Source: Ancylobacter oerskovii (GTDB lineage: Bacteria; Pseudomonadota; Alphaproteobacteria; Rhizobiales; Xanthobacteraceae). From it: a stretch of 64,000 nt of DNA. Every line of letters begins with the position of its first letter. Position 1 is the first letter of the stretch. The notes beneath the pieces are model-generated. The model searched no databases, had not been told where the DNA came from, and saw only the letters and a list, made by a program, of their open reading frames with translations. The position numbers and the translations under genes were made by a program. Shown here in pieces: positions 37,708-48,376 of the stretch. Where the stretch lies: NCBI RefSeq assembly GCF_018390555.1, contig NZ_JAHBGB010000002.1, forward strand, positions 558,001 through 622,000, given 5' to 3'.

Positions 37708-38994
37708 TTAGCCAGACCCCAGACGTTCGGCGAAGCGGGCCGCGGATTCAAGAGGCTTTTGCGGCCCCAGCGCCGCGAAGGTCGGGCGCCCCCCGGCGAT
37801 CAGCCGGCGGCCGGCCGCGCGGGCGTCCTCCAGCGTCACCGCCTCCACCTTGGCGACGATCTCCTCCAGCGGGATCGGCCGGCCGAAGGCCAGCATCTGC
37901 CGGGCGAGTTGGTCGGCCCGCGCACCGGAGCTCTCCAGCGCCGCTAGCAGCCCCACCTTGGCCTGCGCCTTGGCGCGGGCGAGCTCGGCCTCGGTGAGGG
38001 TTTCCACCGTCCCGGCGACCTCGTCGATGACGACATTGACCAGTTCGCCGAGGTCGCCGGCATCGGTGCCGGCATAGACGCCGAACAGGCCGGTATCGCC
38101 ATAGCTCCAGTGGAAGGCATAGACGGCGTAGCAGAGGCCGCGCTTCTCGCGCACCTCCTGGAACAGCCGCGACGACATGCCGCCGCCGAGAATGTTGGTG
38201 AACACCTGCAGCGCATGGATGCCGGGATCGCGATAGGACAGGCCCTCGAGCCCGACCAGCACATGCGCCTGCTCGAGGTCGCGCCCGCCGCCGATCTCGA
38301 CGCCGCCCTTGTACTCGGCCGCCACCGGTGCCGGCTTGTCGCCCCTGGGCAGGCCGGCGAGCCGTCGGCCGGCCTCCTCGACCAGTTGGTCGTGCTCGAT
38401 CGCGCCGGCGCCGGCGACGATCGTCCGGCCGGTGCGGTAGTTGCGGTCGAGATAGGCGCGCAGGTCGTCCGGCCCGAAGGATTTCACGCTCGCCGGCGTG
38501 CCGAGGATGGAGCGGCCCACCGGCTGGCCGGGAAAGGCCCGCTCCTGGAACAGGTCGAACACCAGGTCGTCCGGCGTGTCGAGCGCGGCGCCGATCTCCT
38601 GGATGATGACATTGTGCTCGCGCACCAGCTCTTCGGGATCGAAGGCCGGCTCGGTGAGGATGTCGGCCAGCACGTCCACCGCCAGCGGCATGTCCTCGCC
38701 CAGCACCCGCGCATTGTAGGAGGTGTGCTCGACGCTGGTGGCGGCGTTGATGTCGCCGCCCACCGCCTCGATCTCCTCGGCGATGGCGCGGGCGGAGCGC
38801 CGGCGCGTGCCCTTGAACGCCATGTGCTCCAGCAAATGCGAGATGCCGTGCTCGCTCGGCACCTCGTCGCGCGAGCCCGCCCCCGCCCAGATGCCGAGCG
38901 AGGTGGTGGCGAGATGGCCCATCGTGTCGGTGATGACGGTGACGCCGTTCTCCAGCGTGGTGATGCGCGGCGCGTTCACGGGGGCGCCGCTCAT
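37708..38994 (-). CDS. M16 family zinc metallopeptidase (mitochondrial-processing-peptidase-like)
   Basis: A 428-residue peptidase with the inverted zinc motif HLLEH (His53, Glu56, His57) in GISHLLEHMAFKGT, the active form of the family. The second half holds the Arg/Tyr-type substrate region (GGGMSSRLFQEVREKRGLCYAVY). In Hyphomicrobiales this gene commonly follows thrC. It overlaps the thrC stop as ATGA, which implies coupling. The natural substrate is unknown; small peptides are likely. Confidence 0.93.
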   Translation of the reverse strand: MSGAPVNAPRITTLENGVTVITDTMGHLATTSLGIWAGAGSRDEVPSEHGISHLLEHMAFKGTRRRSARAIAEEIEAVGGDINAATSVEHTSYNARVLGEDMPLAVDVLADILTEPAFDPEELVREHNVIIQEIGAALDTPDDLVFDLFQERAFPGQPVGRSILGTPASVKSFGPDDLRAYLDRNYRTGRTIVAGAGAIEHDQLVEEAGRRLAGLPRGDKPAPVAAEYKGGVEIGGGRDLEQAHVLVGLEGLSYRDPGIHALQVFTNILGGGMSSRLFQEVREKRGLCYAVYAFHWSYGDTGLFGVYAGTDAGDLGELVNVVIDEVAGTVETLTEAELARAKAQAKVGLLAALESSGARADQLARQMLAFGRPIPLEEIVAKVEAVTLEDARAAGRRLIAGGRPTFAALGPQKPLESAARFAERLGSG

Positions 38995-40400
38995 GCCGCA
39001 TCCGCCGCGATGCGGGCATGCGCCTCGATATAGGCGCGGATCGCCGCGATGTCGTTGGGCAGCGTCGGCGTGCGCTCGGGCCGCTCCATGAGGTCGGCGA
39101 GGTGCGGCGGCAGCGCCGGCCGCTCGCCGCAGGCCTTCTCCACCGCGTCGGGGAACTTGGCGGGATGCGCGGTCGACAGCACCACCTGCGGCACCTTGGG
39201 GTCGTGCTTCAGCTTCTCGGCGACCGCCACCGCGACGGCGGTGTGCGGATCGAGCAGATAGCCGGTCTCGGCCCGCACCCGGGCGATGGTGGCGGCGGTC
39301 TCGGCCTCGTCGGCACGGCCGGCGTCGAATTCGGCGCGGATCGCCGCCAGCGCCTCGTTGCGCGGCGAGAAGGAGCCGGACTGCGCCAGCGAGGCCATCA
39401 GGCCGCGCACCGCCCCGGCATCGCGGTCATGGGCGTCGAACAGCAGCCGCTCGAAATTCGACGACACCTCGATGTCCATCGAGGGCGAGGAGGACGGCTT
39501 CACCCCCGTCACCTCGTAGCGGCCGGTGGCCAGCGTGCGGGCGAGGATGTCGTTCACATTGGTGGCGATGGCGAGCCGGGCGACGGGCAGCCCCATCTGC
39601 TTGGCGACATAGCCGGCGAGGATGTCGCCGAAATTGCCGGTCGGCACCACGAAGGACACCGGCCGGTGCGGCGCGCCGAGCGCCACGCCGGCATAGAAAT
39701 AGTACACCACCTGCGCGACGATGCGCGCCCAGTTGATGGAGTTCACCCCGGCCAGCGCCAGCCGGTCGCGGAAGCCGTGGTCGTTGAACAGCGTCTTCAC
39801 ATGAGCCTGGCAGTCGTCGAAGGTGCCCTCGACGGCGATGGCATGCACATTGGCGTCATCAACCGTGGTCATCTGCCGGCGCTGCACCTCGGAGACGCGC
39901 CCCGCCGGGTAGAGGATGAACACATCCGTCCGCGCCCGGCCGCGAAACGCCTCGATCGCCGCCGAGCCAGTGTCGCCGGAGGTGGCGCCGACGATGGTCG
40001 CGCGGGCATCCCGCTCGGTCAGCACATGATCCATCATGCGGCCGAGCAGCTGCATGGCGACGTCCTTGAAGGCGAGCGTCGGGCCGTGGAACAGCTCCAG
40101 CACGAAGCGGTTGGGCGCGATCTGCACCAGCGGCGTCGTGGCGACATGGCGGAAGGTGGCGTAGGCCTCCTCCAGCATCGGCGCCAGCACGGCGGGGGCG
40201 AAGGCGCCGTCCACGAAGGGGGCGATTACCCGGCCGGCGACCTCGGCATAGGAATGGCCGGCGAGGCGGGCGATGTCGGCGGGAGCGAGCGCCGGATAGG
40301 CCTCCGGCACATAGAGCCCGCCGTCGCGGGCGAGCCCGGCCAGCAACGCGTCGGAAAAGGCGAGCGTCGGCGCTTCGCCGCGTGTCGAGATATAGCGCAA
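38991..40400 (-). CDS. thrC: Threonine synthase (TTG start)
   Basis: A 469-residue PLP enzyme that converts O-phosphohomoserine to threonine. The PLP lysine is Lys112 in GPTLAFKDVAMQLLG; SGDTGSAAIEAFRG and VVPTGNFGDILAGYVAK bind the cofactor phosphate. I chose TTG at 40400 because the encoded (M)RYISTRGEAP is the universal start of this protein and GGAGG lies seven bases before it. No ATG or GTG fits, and the frame upstream is non-coding in character. It overlaps the M16 peptidase start by four bases. Confidence 0.96.
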   Translation of the reverse strand: MRYISTRGEAPTLAFSDALLAGLARDGGLYVPEAYPALAPADIARLAGHSYAEVAGRVIAPFVDGAFAPAVLAPMLEEAYATFRHVATTPLVQIAPNRFVLELFHGPTLAFKDVAMQLLGRMMDHVLTERDARATIVGATSGDTGSAAIEAFRGRARTDVFILYPAGRVSEVQRRQMTTVDDANVHAIAVEGTFDDCQAHVKTLFNDHGFRDRLALAGVNSINWARIVAQVVYYFYAGVALGAPHRPVSFVVPTGNFGDILAGYVAKQMGLPVARLAIATNVNDILARTLATGRYEVTGVKPSSSPSMDIEVSSNFERLLFDAHDRDAGAVRGLMASLAQSGSFSPRNEALAAIRAEFDAGRADEAETAATIARVRAETGYLLDPHTAVAVAVAEKLKHDPKVPQVVLSTAHPAKFPDAVEKACGERPALPPHLADLMERPERTPTLPNDIAAIRAYIEAHARIAADAA

Positions 40401-40750
40401 CCTCGCGCCTCCACTGGAAACGGTCGGGCGGCCCTGGGCCGCCGGAAAGCGCCGCAACCTAGTGGCGGCACGCCCGAGTGGCAAGCATCTCGGTTACCGC
40501 ACCGCAAACGCCCCGCCGCGGCCCCAGGCCGAGGTCGCGCACTCATGAAAATTGTCGGTCTCCGGGGCGGGCTGCCGCGCGCAAGCAGGGTGTCGATTGG
40601 AGGCTTGTCCCCGAGACGGCGTGGACAGGGGTCTCCCGGAACTGCGGCAGGCTATGGCCACCGCCGATCGAGCGATTCCACTGGGCGCCGCGTCCTGACT
40701 GGGGCCCGGACTGGGGCTCTGCCGCGAGCGCACCCGACCGAACGGCTTCC
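40401..40750. other. Intergenic region between surf1 and thrC
   Basis: Apart from the thrC ribosome site next to 40400, I see no gene, clear promoter, terminator or repeat in these 350 bases. Composition matches the surroundings. Confidence 0.4.
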
Positions 40751-41509
40751 CTACCCCCTCCGCCGACGCCACAGCACCGCCGCCCCCACGCCCGCCAGCG
40801 AGGCGGCGAGGCCGAACCAGGTCAGCGCATATTCCAGGTGCCGGTTCGGGAAGGCGATCCGCGTCATCCCGCCCTGCGGCCAGCCGCCGGGATTGCCCGC
40901 GCCATCGGCATCGATGAGGAAGGGCGCCACCCGCAGCAGGCCCTTGGCCTCGCCGATGGCGAAGGGATCGCGCACGAACCAGGCATCCTTGCCCGGGTCG
41001 TTCTGCGGGGTGAACAGCCCGCCCTCCTCCGGCATGCGGATCAGCCCGGTCACGTTCACCACGCCCTCGACCTGGCCTTCCGCGCGGCTGGCCGGCGGCT
41101 TCAGCCGCATCGGCACGAAGCCGCGATTGACGAGGATCGCCGCGCCCTCGGCGGTGACAAGCGGGGTGATCACCCAGTAGCCCGGCCCGCCGCCGCCGTC
41201 CGGCGTCTGGTCGGCCAGCGTGTAGACCTGCACCTCGAGGTCGTGGCGGAAGCGGCCGGCGACGCTTACCCGGCGATATTCGTCATCGTCGAAATCGACC
41301 GTGCCCCAGTCCTGCTCCTCGGGCGCCGGCACCGCCGCCTCGTGGATGCGGGCCTCCACCTTGGCGATGAGGCTCTCTTTCCAGGCCAGCCGCTCCAGCT
41401 GCCAGACGCCGAGCGACACCAGCACCGCAAAGGCGAGGCCGCTGGCGATCAGCCCGATAACCCGGCCGCGCTTCATCGGGCGGCGGGCCGGGGAGGCAGG
41501 CTCGCTCAC
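40751..41509 (-). CDS. SURF1 family cytochrome c oxidase assembly protein (GTG start)
   Basis: A 252-residue protein with one membrane helix near each end (IGLIASGLAFAVLVSLGVWQLERL and LTWFGLAASLAGVGAAVLW) and a periplasmic domain between. GVWQLERLAWKE and ILVNRGFVP are SURF1 hallmarks. It helps haem a insertion into cytochrome oxidase subunit I. The GTG start overlaps the DUF983 stop as GTGA. It is the last cox-related gene of the cluster. Confidence 0.93.
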   Translation of the reverse strand: MSEPASPARRPMKRGRVIGLIASGLAFAVLVSLGVWQLERLAWKESLIAKVEARIHEAAVPAPEEQDWGTVDFDDDEYRRVSVAGRFRHDLEVQVYTLADQTPDGGGGPGYWVITPLVTAEGAAILVNRGFVPMRLKPPASRAEGQVEGVVNVTGLIRMPEEGGLFTPQNDPGKDAWFVRDPFAIGEAKGLLRVAPFLIDADGAGNPGGWPQGGMTRIAFPNRHLEYALTWFGLAASLAGVGAAVLWRRRRG

Positions 41510-41892
41510 GGTTCACCCTTGTCGAGCCGGCCCTGCTCCGCCTTCTTGGCATATTGCAGGGCGATCAGCGTCGCCTTCAGCGGGCGCAGCAGGCCGAGCG
41601 TCGAGATCAGCACCAGCGGCGTCCAGAGGATGGCGTGCACCCAGAGCGGCGGCGCGAAGCTGATCTCGACCCACAAAGCGAGGCCGACCACCAGCGAGCC
41701 GGCCGCGAGGATGATGAACACCACCGGCCCGTCGCCGGAATCGTCGAAGCTGTAGTCGAGCCCGCATTGGGTGCAGGCCGGGGCCACGGAAAGGAAACCG
41801 GCGAACAGCTTGCCGCGGCCGCAGCGCGGGCAACGGCAGGCAAGGCCCGCGGCATAGGGCGAGACGCCGGTATGGAAGGGTTGCAGGTCCAT
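41506..41892 (-). CDS. DUF983 family protein
   Basis: A 128-residue protein with two zinc-ribbon-like cysteine pairs (CRCPRCGRG and CTQCGLDYSFDD) followed by two membrane helices (PVVFIILAAGSLVVGLALW; LWVHAILWTPLVLISTLGLL). In alphaproteobacteria DUF983 genes stand between coxC and surf1, so a role in oxidase assembly or metal handling is likely but unproven. The ATG at 41892 follows GGAGAG. Confidence 0.9.
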   Translation of the reverse strand: MDLQPFHTGVSPYAAGLACRCPRCGRGKLFAGFLSVAPACTQCGLDYSFDDSGDGPVVFIILAAGSLVVGLALWVEISFAPPLWVHAILWTPLVLISTLGLLRPLKATLIALQYAKKAEQGRLDKGEP

Positions 41893-42163
41893 TCTCGTCT
41901 CTCCGTCGTCTTGCCGGCGCAGGCGGGCCGGCCTCCGTTCCTGCCGCACGGGCGGGTGTCGCCCGGGCATCGCGCCGGGTCCCGGCGGCCGGCAGGGTCG
42001 TCCCCATCAGCGTCCCGTCCCGCCGGGGCGGCACGCGCGCCCGGACGGCGCGAGGCATTTCGGGCGGCCGGGGCCGGGCCCGGACATCACGCCCGCCGCC
42101 GCGCGGGGCAGGCTCTCTGGCGGGCACCGGCGGCGTGGAAGGCCGGCGGGGCGAAAACGCGAA

Positions 42164-42185
42164 CGGGGCGGCCCCAGCCGCCCCG
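42164..42185 (-). terminator. Possible hairpin after coxC
   Basis: CGGGGCGG and CCGCCCCG form an eight-base stem with a six-base loop, 24 bases after the coxC stop. It lacks a real T-run, so it may slow rather than stop transcription. The rest of the 316-base coxC-DUF983 gap (41893-42208) shows no gene. Confidence 0.4.
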
Positions 42186-42208
42186 CCGAAATCTGTCGGA
42201 TGCGCCGC

Positions 42209-43045
42209 TCAATGCGCCGCGACGGTACCCGCACCCCACACATAGATGAAGGTGAAGAGGAACAGCCAGACCACGTCGACGAAGTGCCAGTACCAGGCCG
42301 CCGCCTCGAAGCCGAAATGCGCGGTCGGGGTGAAGTGGCCGGCATAGATGCGCCCGAGGCACACGGCGAGGAAGATGGTGCCGACGATGACGTGGAAGCC
42401 GTGGAAGCCGGTCGCCATGAAGAAGGTGGCGCCGTAGATGTTGCCCGAGAAGGCGAAGGTGGCGTGGCTGTACTCGTAGGCCTGCAGCGAGGAGAACAGC
42501 ACGCCCAGCGCCACCGTGCACCACAGGCCCCACTTCGCCTGCTGGCGGTCGCCATGCACCAGCGCGTGGTGCGCCCAGGTGAGCGTGGTGCCGGAAGTGA
42601 GCAGGATCAGCGTGTTCAGCAGCGGCAGGTGCCAGGGATCGAAGGTCTCGATGCCCTGCGGCGGCCAGTGCCCGCCGGTAAATTCGGCGCGGGTGTAGTT
42701 GATGGCTTCGCCGGCGAACAGCGAGGCGTCGAAGAAGGCCCAGAACCAGGCGACGAAGAACATCACCTCGGAGGCGATGAACAGGATCATGCCGTAGCGC
42801 AGATGCAGCTGCACCACCCGCGTGTGGTAGTGCTGCTGGCCCTCGCGGATCACGTCCCGCCACCACACGATCATGGTGTAGACCACGCCCAGCATGCCGG
42901 CGATCATCACCAGCACGGTGAGCTGACCATGCATCCAGAACACCGCGCCCACCGCCATGACGAAGGCGAAGACGGAAATCACGAACGGCCACGGGCTCGG
43001 ATCGACGAGGTGGTAGTCGTGTTGCTTGGCGTGGGCCTCGGCCAT
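42209..43045 (-). CDS. coxC: Cytochrome c oxidase subunit III
   Basis: A 278-residue subunit with seven membrane helices. Segments such as HDYHLVDPSPWP, ASEVMFFVAWFWAFFDASL, NTLILLTSGTTLTWAHHAL and FHGFHVIVGTIFLAVC identify it. It belongs to the aa3 oxidase. The ATG at 43045 follows GGAGAG. It lies downstream of ctaG, separated by 328 bases that contain a strong inverted repeat. Confidence 0.98.
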   Translation of the reverse strand: MAEAHAKQHDYHLVDPSPWPFVISVFAFVMAVGAVFWMHGQLTVLVMIAGMLGVVYTMIVWWRDVIREGQQHYHTRVVQLHLRYGMILFIASEVMFFVAWFWAFFDASLFAGEAINYTRAEFTGGHWPPQGIETFDPWHLPLLNTLILLTSGTTLTWAHHALVHGDRQQAKWGLWCTVALGVLFSSLQAYEYSHATFAFSGNIYGATFFMATGFHGFHVIVGTIFLAVCLGRIYAGHFTPTAHFGFEAAAWYWHFVDVVWLFLFTFIYVWGAGTVAAH

Positions 43046-43328
43046 GGGTCGCGCTCTCCGTTCCGTCTTATTCCTAGCGGTCCGACTTTGCGGCCGCAAT
43101 GTGTCGTTCTGCCTCTAGGTCACGGCCCAGCTGCGGCGTATCCGCCCGCCGGGCCGGGTCCCGCAAGCCCTCGCCCTCCCGCAATGCCGGATGGCAGCTG
43201 CGGAGAGGCTCCGGCGGGTCGGGCCCTCTTCCATCGGCCGGAGGCTGCCCGGGCGATGGAGGAAGGTCCTGGGTTCCGGCCGCGCCGGCCGCGAACCGGC
43301 GCCGGCATGGCCGGGGCGTCCCGCCGCG

Positions 43329-43373
43329 GCGCTTGCCCATCGACCGGACGCCGCCCGGTCGATGGGCAAGCGC
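43329..43373. repeat. Perfect 19-base inverted repeat after ctaG
   Basis: The arms GCGCTTGCCCATCGACCGG (43329-43347) and its exact reverse complement (43355-43373) enclose a seven-base loop. The right arm ends on the base next to the ctaG stop codon. A degenerate relative (CTTCCATCGGCCGG with CCCGGGCGATGGAGG) lies at about 43226-43264. There is no T-run. It could protect ctaG mRNA or be a mobile palindrome. The rest of 43046-43373 shows no gene. Confidence 0.7.
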
Positions 43374-44015
43374 CTAGAGCGGGGACTTCTCCGCCGCGTC
43401 CGGCTGCCGCCGCGCCGCCGCATCCGGCATCGCGACATGGGCCTTGGCGAAGAAGGTGTAGGACAGGGTGATGGTCTTCACGCCGGTGGCGTCGGGGTCG
43501 GCGGCCAGCGCCGGGTCGACGAAGAACACCACCGGCATGTCCAGCGTCTCGCCCGGCTGCAGGGTCTGGTCGGTGAAGCAGAAGCACTGCATCTTGGCGA
43601 AGTGGTAGCCCGCCTGGCCGGGGGTGACGTTGTAGCTCGCGGTCGCCGTCACCGGCTTGGGGCCGATATTCTCCACCTTGTAGAAGATGAGCCTGGTCTC
43701 GCCGAGCTTCACGGTCACCGAGCGCTGCTCGGGGGCGAAGCGCCAGGGCAGGCCGGGCGCGACATTGGCGTCGAAGCGCACCTCGATCTCGCGGTCGGAG
43801 GTGGCGGCGGGCGCGCTGGCCGCGACCTGGGTGGTGCCGCCGAAGCCGGTCACCTGGCAGAACAGCTGGTAGAGCGGCACGGCGGCATAGGCGGCGCCCA
43901 CCATCAGCGCCACGAAGGCCACGCAGCCCGCCGCCACCCATCCGTGCCGGCGCGCATTCGCGCCGCCCGCGGGGACGGGCGCGCGTTCCGGGTGGGGCGC
44001 GGGGCTGTCGCTCAT
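43374..44015 (-). CDS. ctaG: Cytochrome c oxidase assembly protein CtaG (Cox11 type)
   Basis: A 213-residue copper chaperone with one N-terminal membrane helix (HGWVAAGCVAFVALMVGAAYAAVPLY) and a periplasmic immunoglobulin-like domain. The copper motif CFCF is in AKMQCFCFTDQTLQ. It delivers copper to CuB of subunit I. The tail (residues after 195) is polar. It starts seven bases after the small coxF-like gene. Confidence 0.96.
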   Translation of the reverse strand: MSDSPAPHPERAPVPAGGANARRHGWVAAGCVAFVALMVGAAYAAVPLYQLFCQVTGFGGTTQVAASAPAATSDREIEVRFDANVAPGLPWRFAPEQRSVTVKLGETRLIFYKVENIGPKPVTATASYNVTPGQAGYHFAKMQCFCFTDQTLQPGETLDMPVVFFVDPALAADPDATGVKTITLSYTFFAKAHVAMPDAAARRQPDAAEKSPL

Positions 44016-44022
44016 CCTCGCC

Positions 44023-44289
44023 TCACAGCGGCCGGATCAGCACGGCCGGGCCGAGCTTCACGATGGTGACGATATAGAACAGCACGCACAGCGCGCCGAG
44101 CACCACGGCGATGGCGACGGAACGCGAGCGCCGGCGGCGGCGCTGCTCCTCGGTCAGCACCACGCCGTCGGCCGGCGCCTGCCCGTCCGGCCGGCCCTTC
44201 GCGTCCGGCGACGCCTTGCGCGGGTGGGAATCCTGTCGGTGGGGATCCTGTCGGTGCGTATCCCGCGGCGTGCTGTCTTGCTCGGCCAT
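44023..44289 (-). CDS. Small membrane protein of the cox cluster (CoxF-like)
   Basis: An 88-residue protein: a polar N-terminal half with a short internal duplication ([11 protein letters not shown], from a tandem repeat at about 44228-44266) and a C-terminal half [20 protein letters not shown] with one membrane helix ending [10 protein letters not shown]. Short proteins of this kind stand between ctaB and ctaG in many alphaproteobacterial cox clusters and are called CoxF; their role in assembly is not defined. I chose the ATG at 44289, preceded by AAGGAAG at seven bases; 44310 is a possible longer start. Confidence 0.75.
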   Translation of the reverse strand: MAEQDSTPRDTHRQDPHRQDSHPRKASPDAKGRPDGQAPADGVVLTEEQRRRRRSRSVAIAVVLGALCVLFYIVTIVKLGPAVLIRPL

Positions 44290-44314
44290 GGAGAGGCTTC
44301 CTTGCGCCATCGGC

Positions 44315-45280
44315 TCAGATCCCGAGCCCGGAGAGCCAGGACGGCACATGCAGCGCCTCGACCAGCAGCACCGCGAACAGCGTGAAGAGGTAGAGGATCG
44401 AGAAGCCGAACAGCTGCTTGCAGGCCTTGATGGCGGGTGCCCCCTCGCGCAGGCGGTACACCTTCACGGCAAGCGCCAGCATCATCGCCCCGGTGACGCC
44501 GGAGACGACGCCATAGGCGAGGCCGGCCATGCCGAGGAACCAGGGCGACATGGCGAGCGGCACCAAGAGCAGCGTGTAGAGCAGGATCTGCCGGCGCGTC
44601 TCGTCCGGGCCGGACACCACCGGCAGCATCGGCACGCCGGCGCGGGCATAGTCGTCGGCCTTGTAGAGCGACAGCGCCCAGAAATGCGGCGGCGTCCAGA
44701 AGAAGATGATCAGGAACAGGATCACGCTTTCGAGGCCGATGCCGCCCGAGGCGGCGGCCCAGCCCACCATGGGCGGGAAGGCGCCGGCGGCGCCGCCGAT
44801 CACGATGTTCTGCGGCGTCGAGCGCTTCAGCCACATCGTGTAGATGACGGCATAGAAGAAGATGGTGAAGGCCAGCAGCGCCGCCGACAGCACGTTGACC
44901 AGCAGGCCGAGCACCAGCACCGAGCCGACCGACAGCGTCATGCCGAAGGCGAGCGCCTCGCCGGGGGTGACGCGGCCGGCGGGCACCGGCCGGCGCTTGG
45001 TGCGGCTCATCACCGCGTCGATGTCGGCGTCCCACCACATGTTGAGCGCGCCGGAGGCGCCGGCGCCGATGGCGATGCACAACAGCGCGGTGAAGGCGAT
45101 CACCGGATGCACCTCGCCCGGCGCGCGCAAGATGCCCACCAGCGCGGTGAACACGACGAGCGACATCACCCGCGGCTTGAGCAGCGCGACATAGTCGGAC
45201 ACCGAGGCATAGGACGGCCCGTCGAGCGGGCGCTCCTCGGCGGCGGTGAGGTCGTAATCGCGCGATGCGACGTCGGTCAT
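44315..45280 (-). CDS. ctaB: Protohaem IX farnesyltransferase (haem O synthase)
   Basis: A 321-residue polytopic UbiA-family enzyme that adds a farnesyl group to haem b to make haem O for cytochrome oxidase. The first Asp-rich motif is in [21 protein letters not shown], and the second region has [28 protein letters not shown]. Length and motifs fit CtaB. It lies between coxA and the coxF-like gene in the same direction. Confidence 0.97.
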   Translation of the reverse strand: MTDVASRDYDLTAAEERPLDGPSYASVSDYVALLKPRVMSLVVFTALVGILRAPGEVHPVIAFTALLCIAIGAGASGALNMWWDADIDAVMSRTKRRPVPAGRVTPGEALAFGMTLSVGSVLVLGLLVNVLSAALLAFTIFFYAVIYTMWLKRSTPQNIVIGGAAGAFPPMVGWAAASGGIGLESVILFLIIFFWTPPHFWALSLYKADDYARAGVPMLPVVSGPDETRRQILLYTLLLVPLAMSPWFLGMAGLAYGVVSGVTGAMMLALAVKVYRLREGAPAIKACKQLFGFSILYLFTLFAVLLVEALHVPSWLSGLGI

Positions 45281-45399
45281 GTCGTCACTCCAGCGCCGCG
45301 CGCGGCGGCGCCTGCGGCTTCATCGCGCCGCGCAGGGCGGCGCCTTCGTCTTCTACCGGACGGGCCGCGAAAGGCGAACCCGTCCGGGCATTCCGGTAC

Positions 45400-47037
<1,638 letters not shown>

Positions 47038-47069
47038 TTAAATCCCAGAGCCTGACGTCCGCCGTCCCG

Positions 47070-47972
47070 TCAGCGGGCCGCCGGCAGCTGCGCGTTCTCG
47101 TTGGCGGCGACGCGGGCCGGCGCCTCGGCCGCCGCGAACTTCTTCTTGGCGTCCTCGACCCAGGCGGTGAAGTCCGCCTCGCTCACCACCCGGATGGCGA
47201 GCGGCATGAAGGCGTGGTCCTTGCCGCACAGCTCGGAGCACTGGCCATAATACACCCCCTCCTTGGTCGCCTGGAACCAGCTCTCGTTCAGGCGGCCCGG
47301 CAGGGCATCGATCTTCACGCCGAAGGAGGGCACCGCGAAGGAATGGATCACGTCGGCGGAGGTCACCTGGATGCGCACGGTCTTGTTCACCGGCACCACC
47401 ACCTCGTTGTCGACGGCGAGCAGGCGCGGCTGGCCGGGTTGCAGGTCGGCTTCCGCCACCATCAGGCTGTCGAAGCCGAACGGCCCGTTGTCGGGATATT
47501 CATAGGACCAGTACCACTGGTGCCCGGTCACCTTCAGCGTCAGGTCCGCCTTGGGCAGGTCGAGCTGCAGGAACAGCAGGCGGAAGGAGGGAATGGCGAT
47601 CGCCACCAGGATCAGCACCGGCACCACCGTCCACAGCACCTCGATGAGGGTGTTGTGGGTGGTGCGCGAGGGCACCGGGTTGGCCTTCTCGTTGAACTTG
47701 AACGCCACCACCGCCATCAGCACCGCCACCAGCACCACCACCGCGACGATGATGGCGAGCAGGAAGTGGTGGAAGGAGTGGATGTTCTCCATCACCGGGC
47801 TGGCCGCGCCCTGGAAGTTCACCTGCCAGGGCGAGGGCTGGCCGGTGCCGGCGAAAGCCGCGCCGGCGAGGCCCAGCAGGCCGGCGGCCGCGCCCGCGAC
47901 GCCCGCCCCGGCGCGCAGGGCGGGGCTGATCCAGTTACGGCTGGTCCGATTAGCGCTCGTCCGCCCGTTCAT
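47070..47972 (-). CDS. coxB: Cytochrome c oxidase subunit II
   Basis: A 300-residue subunit: signal/anchor, two membrane helices (FLLAIIVAVVVLVAVLMAVV and LIEVLWTVVPVLILVAIAIP) and a periplasmic cupredoxin domain. The CuA ligands are in CSELCGKDHAFM, with HSFAVPSFGVK before it. No cytochrome c domain is fused. I chose the ATG at 47972; an in-frame GTG at 47984 sits too close to its purine run. It leads the oxidase operon, with an FNR/FixK-type box 69-84 bases upstream. Confidence 0.98.
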   Translation of the reverse strand: MNGRTSANRTSRNWISPALRAGAGVAGAAAGLLGLAGAAFAGTGQPSPWQVNFQGAASPVMENIHSFHHFLLAIIVAVVVLVAVLMAVVAFKFNEKANPVPSRTTHNTLIEVLWTVVPVLILVAIAIPSFRLLFLQLDLPKADLTLKVTGHQWYWSYEYPDNGPFGFDSLMVAEADLQPGQPRLLAVDNEVVVPVNKTVRIQVTSADVIHSFAVPSFGVKIDALPGRLNESWFQATKEGVYYGQCSELCGKDHAFMPLAIRVVSEADFTAWVEDAKKKFAAAEAPARVAANENAQLPAAR

Positions 47973-48040
47973 TGCGATCGTCACTCCCCTCGACGCCCAG
48001 TCTTCCCGGCGGCCGCGTTGAGGCAGGCCAGCCGGTCACA

Positions 48041-48056
48041 TTTGATCTTCATCAAA
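48041..48056 (-). promoter_or_regulatory. Perfect FNR/FixK-type box upstream of coxB
   Basis: TTTGATCTTCATCAAA contains an exact TTGAT-N4-ATCAA dyad. It lies 69-84 bases before the coxB ATG in the 404-base gap between coxB and ialB (47973-48376). I could not place a convincing -10 for coxB, so whether binding activates or represses is open. The dyad could also serve the divergent ialB, 321 bases away. Confidence 0.75.
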
Positions 48057-48376
48057 CACAAAATGACCCACCGGGCAACGAAACAACCACCTCTACCTCT
48101 GCGACAAGACGTCGGGTGGCTGGAACCGTTCCATCTCCGGCGCCGGCCGGCGACAGGGGCTTGAAAGCAACGTGAAGGCAGGAAAATCGGCAAGCCGCCG
48201 CCGCATTCTTGACATCGCGCGGAAGCCTAGTAACCCCCTTGCCCGAGCGGGGGACCCGATCGGGTCCGGGAGGGTCGCCATCGCCGTCGCGGCGATTCGC
48301 CCTTTCTTCACCCCTCGTTATTATCGTCGTCCCGGGTTTCGCCCGAATGACCAATCCTGATTGGGAGACAAGGCCC

